Of a stretch of DNA of 64,000 nucleotides, positions 55,270-64,000 are shown piece by piece. The position numbers were made by a program, and so were the translations under genes. This stretch comes from Cinnamomum chago (Eukaryota; Streptophyta; Magnoliopsida; Laurales; Lauraceae): the NCBI GenBank assembly GCA_038049695.1, contig CP142461.1, positions 28,155,001-28,219,000 of the forward strand, given 5' to 3'. Positions within the stretch are counted from its first letter, which is position 1. Each line of letters starts with the position of its first letter. The notes beneath the pieces are model-generated. The model saw nothing but the letters and a program-made list of their open reading frames with translations, was not told where the DNA came from and did not search any database.

Positions 55270-56590
55270 CGATTGGATTATATAGAAGAAAATGATCGCA
55301 TTTTCTTTACAAGAGTTCCCACACACTGGTGCTAGAATAGAGTTCATTATTCTTGAAAAAAAATTAGAGAGTATGATATTGAAAATAACTATAACTTTGG
55401 ATAATGCAAGCTCTAACAATATCGCAATAGAGTTAATAAGATCTGCACTTTAACTTAATTTAAATGTAGCTATATTTCACAATAGATGTGCACGCTATGT
55501 CTTAAATCTTATTGTACAAGAAGGTATAAAAGCTATTGAGCCTAGCTTAGAAATTATTAAATTCACTGTAGGTTACATTTTTTGTACTCCCACAAGAAAA
55601 CAATGGTGGACGGAGACATGTGAAAATCTAAAAAAAAGAAAAAAAAAAGAATTAGATGCAAAACATAGGTGGTATTTTACTCATATGAAGTTAAAAGTAG
55701 CCTGAAGTTATAAGATGACACTTAATCAATTTTGTCAACTATATTTAACATGTGAAAATATTTTTATACCTAAAGAAACTTGGCAAATTCTTGAGAGAAT
55801 AAAAGATTTTTTAGAAGTTTTTCACGATGTAACTTTATTTTTTTCTGGGATATATTATCCCACGCCAACTCAAGCTTTGACCTGTTTTTTTTTTAAATAA
55901 GTCTTGCTTTTAAAAGATATAGAAATGTATTGATTTTTCAAGTGACGTGTTAAAAAATGGAAGCAAAGTTTTCACAATATTGGAAAGTTGCGTCTTTAAC
56001 ATTTTGTTTATCTGTTGCATTAGATCCTAGGTTGAAATTAGTATGTATAGAAACATTGCTTACTGATATAAATATTAATGTGAATCAAACTAATGTAAAT
56101 GATATTTATACAATTAGGACTCAATTAGAACAACTTTATTTGGAACGTGCTACCCAAATGGATAGATCCGAAATACCCTCCACCTCCGTGGCCCCTCCCC
56201 AAACACATAAATGGGAAAAGAGAGGGCCATTTGGGGTCTTATGAGGAACACTATAGGACATGGTTCCTCTTCTTCCGGAGGGTCCTCCCATGTGGTTAAT
56301 GAATTAACGATGTACATACAGATGGGTCCGATTGAAGTTTCGGATGATAATGATGATTTTGACCTTTTGGCTTGGTGGAAAAATCATGAAAGTAGGTTTT
56401 CTGTGCTTTTCGCCGTGGCCTATGATTTACTAATAGTTCAAGTATCTACAATTGTATCAGAGGGGGGCCTTATTGACCTCAGCGGACGATGCTGGCAAAA
56501 GAAACTATGGAGACCAACATGTGCTTGTGGGACTAGTTTCAAGCAAATAATAAAAGGGGCATTCAGCAAGAGGTCCCTCAAAGTATGACT
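55270..56590 (+). pseudogene. Decayed hAT-superfamily transposase
   Basis: The + strand carries interrupted pieces of a RICESLEEPER/hAT transposase in the right order. First comes the LDNAS..N-like and RCAHILNLIVQEGLKAI-like region (55380..55560). Next is the ILERIKDFLEVFHDVTLFFS region (55785..55850), then KFSQYWKV and the ALDPRLKL motif (55965..56045). Last is the C-terminal dimerisation domain with FDLLAWWKNHESRFSVLF, DLLIVQ and STIVSE (56355..56465). Multiple stops and frameshifts exclude function. The N-terminal BED finger was not found. Confidence 0.8.
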
Positions 56591-56759
56591 TTGTTGCAAA
56601 CAGTTAAAAAAAAAAAGTCATGCAGCCAAAGATCCTTTAACATATTCTCATACCTGATATGTCAAATTTATTCTTTTCTTAAATCATATCCCATGATTGG
56701 TGGGATATCCCATTAATAATAGTCAACTAACATTTAATGGGCCATGATCAATGAAATCT

Positions 56760-57660
56760 CATTAATGAGTTTTTCAAATAAATTCTAAAAATACACAAAT
56801 AAATTTCAAAAAACGCAAATAAATTTAAAAAATGCAATAAATTTCAAAAAACGCAAATAAATTTAAAAAATGCAATAAATTTCAAAAGAACGCAGATAAA
56901 TTTAAAAAGACACAAATAAATTTCAAAAGATGAAAATCAATTTAAAAAGATCAAAAATAAATTTTAAAAGATCCAAATAAATTTCAAAAAAATATAAATA
57001 AATTTCAAAAGACTCAAATAAATTTCAAAAGACGTAAATAAAATTAAAAAACGCAAATACATTTAAAAAAAATACAAATACATTTGCCAAAACTAAGATA
57101 ATCAAAATTTTCAAATTAGCGAACAATGTGGCAAAAAACTCAAGTCTTTTTGTCAAAAAACTCAGTTAAATTTATTTCAGAAAATACAAATAAATTTCAA
57201 AAGACACAAATAAAATTCAAAAACACAAATAGATCTAAGAAAACACAAATAAATTTGCCAAAAACACAGAAAGATTCGTTCAAAGTTAATTTTTTTTAAA
57301 ATGGAGATAAATTTGTCAAAAACTCACTTATATTTTTCAAAAACTCAAATAAATTTGCCAAAAACTCATATAAATTTGTTTATAATTCAGATAGATTTAT
57401 TCCAGGACTCAGATAAATAGCCAAAAAACTCGGATAGATTTGTCCATAACTCCGATGAATTTGTCAAGAACTCAGATAAATTTATTCCAGAAGTCAGATA
57501 AATAGTCAAAAACTCATATAGATTTGTTCAGAATTCAGATAAATTTGTCTAAAACTCAAATAAATTTGTTCTAGACGTCAAATAAATAGCCAAAAACTCA
57601 GATAGATTTCTCCAAAACTCAAATAAATTTGACAGAAAATATAAAACTCAGATAAATTTG
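56760..57660. repeat. Degenerate ~18-bp repeat array (AAATAAATTTCAAAAR)
   Basis: About 900 bp consists of irregular repeats of the theme CAAATAAATTTSMMAAAAC. They grade from ACGCAAATAAATTTCAAAA at the left to AACTCAGATARATTTGTCCA at the right. No stable period or coding potential. The gradual change along the array suggests stepwise local duplication. Confidence 0.75.
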
Positions 57661-57691
57661 ACTTTGACTGGAATGTGGATGGACTTCTGGA

Positions 57692-58018
57692 ATGGATCAG
57701 GTCGAACCTAACCTGGAACCAACCCGGAAATGTTGCAGAGCCCAGGCCCACTTTCTTCTTCTTCTTCGTTTTGGAATCAGAAACACAAAAGCCATCTTAC
57801 GTTCGCCTTCTTCATCGATTCCGGCGATGGCATGGCGCGGCGTCCGGTGGCGATCCCCCTTCTTCGATGACACGCAGAAACGACGGTGGCTCAGGAAATC
57901 CGGCGATAGCGCAGAAGATCGTCTTCTTCTTCGTCTCGTGTTCTGCAAGTCTGCAATAGAACCTGAGCAAGGTTGCAAGGGTCTTCTTCTTCCCCTCCGG
58001 CAACGGCGTGTGGGCTAA
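57692..58018 (+). other. Unrecognised stretch left of solo LTR 3
   Basis: It is CTT-rich and open in two + frames (Arg/Ser-rich products) without family resemblance. It may be promoter or leader DNA of a lost gene. No gene is claimed. Confidence 0.25.
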
Positions 58019-60164
58019 GGAAGTAGTAGTGTTTCGTTTGGCGATGCTACTTGTAACGCCCCAATTCCGGATACCGATATACTCGTTCGAATACCCGAAA
58101 TTGGCGCGCTACTTCCCGGAAAATCCGAGAACTTCCAAGATCGTAGGCCGCAGTGAGGTCCAATTTAAAACTTTTTGACCAACATAATTATAACATGTAA
58201 TATTGCGGAAGCATAACGATTTAAACAAAACGGAAGCAATAGGTATCGATGTATATATTAAGTTTGAGCAGAACATTTGTCTAATTAAAATGGTTCAATG
58301 TTAATCAAAGTTATACATTTCCATTCTACCCTTCTCACTACAGAATATCTCTCCAAAACCCAAAATAAACAAAGTCCCTCAAAACCCATGTGGATACTCC
58401 TCGCCCTCCGGCTCGACATCCGTGTCGGCCGGGCCCCACGCGTACTCTCCTGCAACGGGTGCCTCGACTACAGCTAGTGTGTCATCTGAGATCTCGGGAT
58501 CAAGGCCTAAGCACCAATGAATGGGTCAGATCTAAACGATCTGGCAAGATACAGCATACTACTAACATAGAACATATATATCAAATGAAGTAAAGACAGG
58601 TACATAAATTAAATGAGTAACAAAGGAGATGAACTAGGCAGTCGTGCATTTAAATCATAAGGAATCAGTATAAATAGAAACAACTAAACTACTATAAACA
58701 AGGTGGCACATTCACACGAGCTGGAATACCGCGGGATATTATGCCGCGGCCCTCCCATACTGAACACAGTTGCGGTGGGGGAATCTCACCAGGGAATAAC
58801 TAATCCCGAATCTCACTCATCAACTCATCACTCCAGATCGGCACGGTATCACACCGTCCGTCTTAACCACACAACTCATCATGATAGCTCTACAACACTC
58901 AACTAGCTCCTACCGGGGATGATCAGTCCACAGGCTGAGCTTAAATCAACCGAGTGAATGTTCATGCCGACTCGAGAATAACTCTAAGGTCTGTGTCTGT
59001 CTAGGCTTTGCCTTGCGTGAACAAGGTCCTAACAATATCTCTAAGAAGTCTACACATCTCAATACAGTCTCTGGATCTCATTCAAGGTCCAGGCCCACTC
59101 GTTGGATCCATACCAAGGCCCATCAGTACATGGCCTGGTCTAAAACCGTCCAAACGAGGCAACTAATCCATCTATTACTGATAAACAGTCCCATTCCAAT
59201 CCATACAACTTAACAGTCCAATAAGAACTACCTCTTCCAGCTAAAGGGTTCACATCTCCACACTTAGGCCCAATAAGGGCCCGCCTAGACACAGACACGG
59301 GTCAATGATCTCCGAAACCACATTATCGGGTCACCTTTAGATACCCTAGGTTTAGGTCTTCCAATTATGTTTAATTAACCGTAAACATCTAATCTAAAGA
59401 TCTAAGAATGACAGAACAATAATAAGGAAGTATGAACTTCAACATAGGAATCAAAAGGGAAATCCAACGGTCCAATCCTAGGTAATGGGCCACTTTAGGT
59501 TCGGGTCTATCTCCGGTAATTCGATCTCTAAACGATGTCATTAATGCCGTAGAATATTGTACTTGGTGCTTAGTTGATTAAGGGCATTGTTGACAACTCT
59601 TAGAGGTCGAATCATCTTAGATTATCAACCAAAACACTAAACAGTGGTCCCCGCGAGTCAAGGTTGAGCCACACCGTTGACTCGGGCTTAGGACACTGAT
59701 AAATACTCATTTGGATGGTCAATGGGCCCCACAACTGATCATATCTCCTAAATGTTGAAAGATGGAAAATCAGGGTTTTCCAGGTGAACCTGATGTGTTG
59801 TGAGCTCGGTTGATTTCCTGGCCTGGAAGATCAACCGAGTGCACTAACTAATCTAAATCAGGCTTCCTGGACAACTCAATTCGTTTCCAAAGGTTTCCAG
59901 CGTGTTCGGTCAAACCCCTGGCCTGGGTGATTGATCGAATACTCCAAAAACCTTAGAAATGGTTGATGTCCCAGCTTTAAACATTATCTAAAGTAAAAAT
60001 CCTAATATCAAGTCAATCTAGGTGTAAAGGGTCCAAGTTCCGGTTGGAAAAACCAACTTTCAGTCACTTCTTGCACTAAGAGTATGCACCAGGTCAACAG
60101 GTGCAAGACCGGGTCAACCTGGCCATTTAGAATGAGTTTTATGCAAGAAATGGCTGAGGGCCAA

Positions 60165-60465
60165 TTTTTCCAAGATTTTCCAGTGTGGCCGGTTATCCTG
60201 GGCGGGTCCCTGGTTAACCTGCCCTACATGGACTCAGCCTGCAGAAGGAAAACATCTGGGAGCAGGATTTCTGCAAAGTGCAGTTTGGCCGGTTAACCGG
60301 CCTGCAGGGCCCGGTTAACCGGCTGACCTGCAGCATGCCCCTGCAGAAGAATAACTGGGAGCTATGATTTTCCCATTTCTGCAATTTCAGTGTGGCCGGT
60401 CTGCAAAGCCCGGTCTACCGGCTACACTGCCGGTTAACCAGCCGGTCTACCGGCACCCTGAAACG
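60165..60465. repeat. Palindrome cluster of solo LTR 3 (GGTTAACCGG motifs)
   Basis: GGCCGGTTATCC, CTGGTTAACCTG, GGCCGGTTAACCGGCC, CCCGGTTAACCGGCTG, GCCGGTTAACCAGCCGG and GGTCTACCGG repeat within 300 bp, with CTGCAG spacers. The cluster lies at mid-LTR, equivalent to the clusters in LTRs 1 and 2. Confidence 0.75.
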
Positions 60466-60799
60466 GGAGAAATCCCAATTGCTGTAACCTTTCTGTTTTG
60501 CCTCCTTTTACACCCAAATCACTTCCAATCACTTCCAAACTTCACCAACACCATTCTAAACATAAAATGACTCCATAACCATCCATCCATCACCTTATGG
60601 CCCACTGATCTTCCAAATGGGGGGTGAAAACCCCCATCCATCAGTGACCTTCCATCCAAAAACACAAAAACAGAGCTCATATGTAACTAGACTTAACTGA
60701 ACAAATATGAACTGAAAACTAATGGAAATCACAGAATAAAACACACATCCTAAGTTAGTAGTTTGATGCACTTGCCTTTTTAGCTTGAGATAGAGAGAG

Positions 60800-61520
60800 G
60801 TTTGTGAAGAGAAATCCCAACCCAGCAGTGAAGAAGAGAAAATAAATCCCAGCTGCTGTAGCAGAGTGTAGCAGCAGCTCCAAATAGTCCCAGCACAATT
60901 GAAATGGTCCCAGTTCCAGGGAGAAGAAGAGATATGGCAGCTGTAGCTCCTTAAATGAAGAATTCCAGCACAACAGAGAAGGAAGAGGAGTAATTGCAGC
61001 ACAGATTCAGCCCAGCAGTGAAGTGAAGAATAAGAAGAAGAAGAAGAAGAAAAAGAATCCAGCAGTAGCTTCAAGATGGACTTACAGCAACAGCAACAGT
61101 CCAGCAGAGTAGTGGTTCCAGCAGAGAACCACCACAGCAACTGGAAGATGAAATGAGAAGGGAAGATGGGGTAATAACAGCAGCTCTTGGAAAATTCCAG
61201 CAGAGTGACAGTTGCAGAGAAATGAAGAGAGGAATAGGAAGATGGAGCAGCAACTATAATACTTCCTCTCAGCACAGAAATCAGAACTCCAGCAAAGTAA
61301 CAGGGCTGGATGAGGGGAAATGAGAGAAAGGGAAAAGAGAGAAATGAAGAAGATGAAGGGGTGGCTGCAGCAGTAGTTCTTCAAGGTGAGGTTCCAGCAG
61401 TCACAGCAGCAACAATCTCAGCTCAGAAGTGGAGAAGAATAATAGAAAGAAGGAGCACAGCAGCTGAGTAGTGGTTTTCAAGAAGATAGTCTCCAGCACA
61501 GTCTCAATGGAACTCTTTGC
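60800..61520. repeat. CCAGCA-rich low-complexity block in solo LTR 3
   Basis: Repeated TCCAGCASAG, GCAGCAGC and AAGAAGAAG runs occupy about 700 bp and create an apparent 226-codon Ser/Leu/Cys-rich ORF on minus. Confidence 0.7.
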
Positions 61521-61859
61521 TCAACGTGGGAGAGGAAATGAAGGGAAGGGGCAGTTGGGCTGGAGGTTTTCTTGGGATTAGGGCTCTCCTTGGGGATAAG
61601 AGATTATTTATAGTTTTAGTGGGGAGTGATTAGGGACCATAATACCCTTAGGGTTTAATGGGATTAGGGTTAGGGTTTGAGGCTAATCTGGTCTTTTGGT
61701 TAGGAAGCTTCTAGAGAGAGAGGGCACCTTTCTTAGCACTAAACCCACACTAATTAACTTAATTAAACTTAACTAAGGACCCACCTACACTAATAGCCTA
61801 GGATTAACTCATACACCCAACTAACCTAGTCTAACCAAAAATCTTAGGAGATCTAACTA

Positions 61860-62035
61860 GTCAATCTAATTAGCCCCTAATTAGCCCAAATAAATCAGTA
61901 ATTAACAATGATTAGCCATAATTAGCAATAATTAGCGAAGATTAGCAAAGATTAGCAAAGATTAGTAGAGATTAGTAGTAATTAGCAATAATTAACCAAT
62001 AATTAACATAGATTAGCATAAATTAGTCTATAAAG
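61860..62035. repeat. ATTAGCRAWR short repeats in solo LTR 3
   Basis: Ten or more units of the ~11-bp theme AATTAGCAATA / GATTAGCAAA follow one another near the 3' end of the LTR. Confidence 0.75.
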
Positions 62036-62439
62036 TAGTATTTAGAGGGCCCACCAAGGGTGGGACCTCACACTACTTCTCTGAAAAACCCCAATCTTGT
62101 TCTCTAAAAAAAAAAAAAAGAGATCGATCTCAATTGTTGAGATCCAATCCATCAATGTCCATGTCCGGATTGAAGAAGAAGAAGAGGGAGAATAGAAAAT
62201 TTAAAATTTTATGCCTAATCAGTTGAAAGGGCAAATTAGTCTTGAAAATGTATGAGGTGGCGTGTCTAGAGACCTCTCTCCATGAGGTGACTTGTCTAGG
62301 GACCTCTCACCGAAATATGTCCAAGCTGCATGGACTATAGGCCTTAGAGGAAAAATTGATGGACTTCCAGCCTTGCAAGTCCTATACGAGGGACCTTTCG
62401 CTAATTATCTCATAATAAAACACATCACCCGATGGAGGA

Positions 62440-62820
62440 AAATGAGATAGAAGACGAGCCCTTGGCGTACCATATATCATAGTGTTCAAAATTTATCAAC
62501 TTATTACTTTTTGTAAAATTTATCATAGTTTTAAATATTATAACATTTTTTTTTATTTATCATAAAGTTCTAATTCTTAATATTTTTTGGAATGTATCAT
62601 AGTGTTCAAAGTTGTAATTTTTAATTTTTTCATTTCTCATAAAATTTGAATTTCATCATAGTGTTCAAACTTATACATATTTTTTAAAATTTTTGTAACT
62701 TCATTTCAAAGAAATTTAATCTATTTGATATCCTTTTTCAATGAATGTTTGTTTCTTTATCTCCATGAAATAAAAAATAAAAAACTTTTAATTTTAAATT
62801 TTAAACTTAAAAAAACAAGA
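62440..62820. repeat. AT-rich stretch with TATCATAGTGTTCAAA repeats
   Basis: ATCATAGTGTTCAAA occurs at about 62477, 62597 and 62656, and the shorter TATCATAGTTTTAAA near 62521, separated by T-rich DNA. Nothing else was recognised between 62078 and 62820. Confidence 0.6.
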
Positions 62821-62821
62821 G

Positions 62822-62965
62822 GGAAATGGACTGGCCCATTGGCGGCACTGCCCATGGCACCGATAAATCCGTGCCATAGACCGTGCTGGGCTGAGCCCCC
62901 GCTGGCTTGGGCACGGCACGGCACAGGCACAGGCACAGGCACAAGCACCGCTGGGCATGGCGTAG
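62822..62965. mobile_element. hAT-like motif scrap (GGCACG / GGCACAGGCACA)
   Basis: GGACTGGCCCATTGGCGGCA, CCGTGCCATAGACCGTGCTGGGC and a run GGCACGGCACGGCACAGGCACAGGC belong to the same style of motif-rich plant repeat as the GGGTCGG element at 45710. It lies about 280 bp upstream of the pectin methylesterase ATG. Confidence 0.4.
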
Positions 62966-63241
62966 TTTTCACGGCTGCTCTGCCAGTTCCACTCCCCACT
63001 CCCATCTAATGAAAATGAGAAGGTAAAAACAAATGTCACTGACGTAGTTCACTGTCACCGATACCCGATAGACACATTCCTATTTTTCAGAGTTCAGATC
63101 AGACCCCAAAGAGACAGACAAAAGACCTGCATCGAGGAGGCACGACAAAAGTAGAGCGGCCAAGACAGACAGAGAGATCAGCAACATTCCCATCTCAATC
63201 CACCTTCATTAAGATCATCTCAAGAAAAGTAATAGAAGAAG

Positions 63242-63499
63242 ATGGCGAGTCCCCCTCTTCCTCCTCGCGTCCTGACTGTAGCCAAGGACGTGAAAGGAGA
63301 GTTCTCGACCGTGCAGGACGCCATCGACGCAGTTCCCCTCTCCAACAATCGCCGCACCATCATCCGTGTGTCACCAGGGGTCTACAATCAACCCATCTAC
63401 GTGGCCAAGACCAAGAATTTCATCACCCTCGCCGGCTGCTGCCCAGAGACCACACTCCTCACCTGGAACAACACCGCCTCCCACATCGACCATCATCAG
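63242..63499 (+). CDS. PME: Pectin methylesterase exon 1
   Basis: It encodes MASPPLPPRVLTVAKDVKGE to TASHIDHHQ; the donor is CAG|GTTTGT. Confidence 0.9.
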
Positions 63500-63734
63500 G
63501 TTTGTATGTGTGCGTGGGGCCCACCTTCAACCATCACGATCGCCTGTCTGCTAGGGTTTGTATTCTCCTTTTCTCTTAGGCTTCATGTTTGGTGATTTGG
63601 ATTTTTCTTTTTTTTTAAAATTTTCTCAGACGTCTCGGGTGATTGGGGTTGGAACGTTTGGGTGTGGGTCTGTGATTGTGGAAGGTGAGGATTTCATTGC
63701 TGAGAACATCACGTTCGAGAACTCTGCACCTGAG
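63242..63734 (+). CDS. PME: Pectin methylesterase without pro-region, first two exons (partial)
   Basis: Exon 1 is 63242..63499 (86 codons) and exon 2 is 63630..63734 (35 codons). Both introns are phase 0 (CATCAG|GTTTGT..CTCAG, GAG|GTAACT). The gene continues beyond 64000. The protein starts near the catalytic beta-helix (VAKDVKGEFSTVQDAIDAVP, then IRVSPGVYNQPIYV), so it lacks the N-terminal PMEI pro-region and has no obvious signal peptide. VIGVGTFGCGSVIVEGEDF and ITFENSAPE match plant PME, closest in memory to the Arabidopsis PME31 type. The usual GxYxE motif reads GVYNQ here, as in that subgroup. PMEs remove methyl esters from cell-wall homogalacturonan (established knowledge). The catalytic Asp residues and RDWxxP motif would lie outside the window. 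The start is the first ATG after a purine-rich leader. Confidence 0.9.
63630..63734 (+). CDS. PME: Pectin methylesterase exon 2
   Basis: It encodes TSRVIGVGTFGCGSVIVEGE to ENSAPE; the acceptor is TTTTCTCAG and the donor GAG|GTAACT. The intron after 63734 runs to the window end. Confidence 0.9.
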
Positions 63735-64000
63735 GTAACTCTAGGTTCTTTTTTTTTTTTTCCTTTTCTTTTTTATATTTTTACCCTTTCCTGCTTTGTT
63801 ATTAATTTTTTTTTGGAAGCTAGAGAGTAGACATCATTGTCATAGATATGGTTATGTAGAAATAGTGTGTATAGGGTAAAATGTGGGGATCCAAATTCTG
63901 TATGTGGTAAAGAAAGTTTATTAAAAAAACTTCTAATACATCAAATGCCCCAAATTAGTTCTATTTTTTTTTTCTGTTACCAAGTTCATCTGCCTCCTTT

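Larger units (their letters stand above)
58052..62072. mobile_element. Solo LTR 3 (TGTAACGCCCC family)
   Basis: It is 4,021 bp, begins TGTAACGCCCC and ends GGGACCTCACA. A perfect 5-bp target duplication ctact flanks it (58047..58051 and 62073..62077). No retrotransposon domain lies inside and no second LTR is present. It shares layout with solo LTRs 1 and 2: an early TTGCGGAAGC segment, a hairpin (CGACATCCGTGTCG, 58417..58430), an AAGCACCAATGAATGGGTCAG-like segment followed by CTGGCAAG, and a palindrome cluster at mid-length. The long CAG-rich ORF on minus at 60595..61275 is a low-complexity artefact. Confidence 0.88.

Noticed and set aside
60595..61275. 226-codon minus-strand ORF in solo LTR 3
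   Set aside because: Product of CAG/AAG low-complexity DNA inside an LTR; no domain.
1..64000. tRNA or rRNA genes
   Set aside because: No cloverleaf with A/B boxes and no rRNA core was noticed by eye; a tRNAscan-SE run would settle it.

Overview
This window is nuclear DNA from a flowering plant. It carries three intron-containing plant genes in a background dominated by LTR retrotransposons, solo LTRs, hAT-like and Mutator-like DNA transposons and MITEs. The species cannot be read from the sequence. The very long, transposon-filled introns would suit a large woody-plant genome, but that is inference.

Genes. (1) A C2-domain protein of the plant CAR / OsGAP1 type lies on + as three coding exons (3430..3540, 14273..14368, 28367..28690; 176 aa). 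Its two introns are 10.7 kb and 14.0 kb, and a promoter with an ABRE/G-box lies near 650..780. (2) The tRNA-splicing endonuclease subunit SEN54 lies on - as four exons (54133..53982, 53447..53316, 50212..49808, 48161..48023; 275 aa), with every junction in frame. (3) The first two exons of a pectin methylesterase without a pro-region start at 63242 on + and run off the right edge. Small gene remnants are a methyltransferase-like fragment (30236..30550) and a membrane-protein-like fragment (43464..43650).

Layout. 1..520 holds a 96-bp palindrome and a purine-rich tract. 520..3429 is the CAR promoter and 5' leader, with a Tourist-like MITE. CAR intron 1 (3541..14272) holds a Copia integrase scrap, hAT-like motif elements, a tandemly duplicated old Copia tail, and a structurally complete but broken Copia element (8180..13518, minus, TSD tttat). 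CAR intron 2 (14369..28366) holds two related solo LTRs (14626..19551 and 19707..22595), the first split by an 18-bp-TIR element, then a decayed Copia 3' end and a 1-kb Mutator-like element. 28.7..31.9 kb is degraded intergenic DNA. 31858..43450 is a young Tat-lineage Gypsy element (minus) with 677-bp LTRs, TSD cactc, a gag-pol broken by one homopolymer frameshift, a spliced antisense accessory gene and a 55-bp minisatellite. 43.5..48 kb is sparse. 48.0..54.1 kb is SEN54. 55.3..56.6 kb is a dead hAT transposase. 58052..62072 is a third solo LTR (TSD ctact). 63.0 kb to the end is the pectin methylesterase.

Most interesting signals. The three solo LTRs share short landmarks, yet each carries at mid-length its own cluster of a different GC-rich palindrome (built on GCTAGC, CTCGAG or GTTAAC). 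The Gypsy element has a 55-bp tandem array that stays open in all three forward frames, placed between two convergent coding units. Several hAT-like elements are each filled with a different short CGG-type motif. SEN54 has a decayed tandem copy of its own exon-1 splice-donor region.
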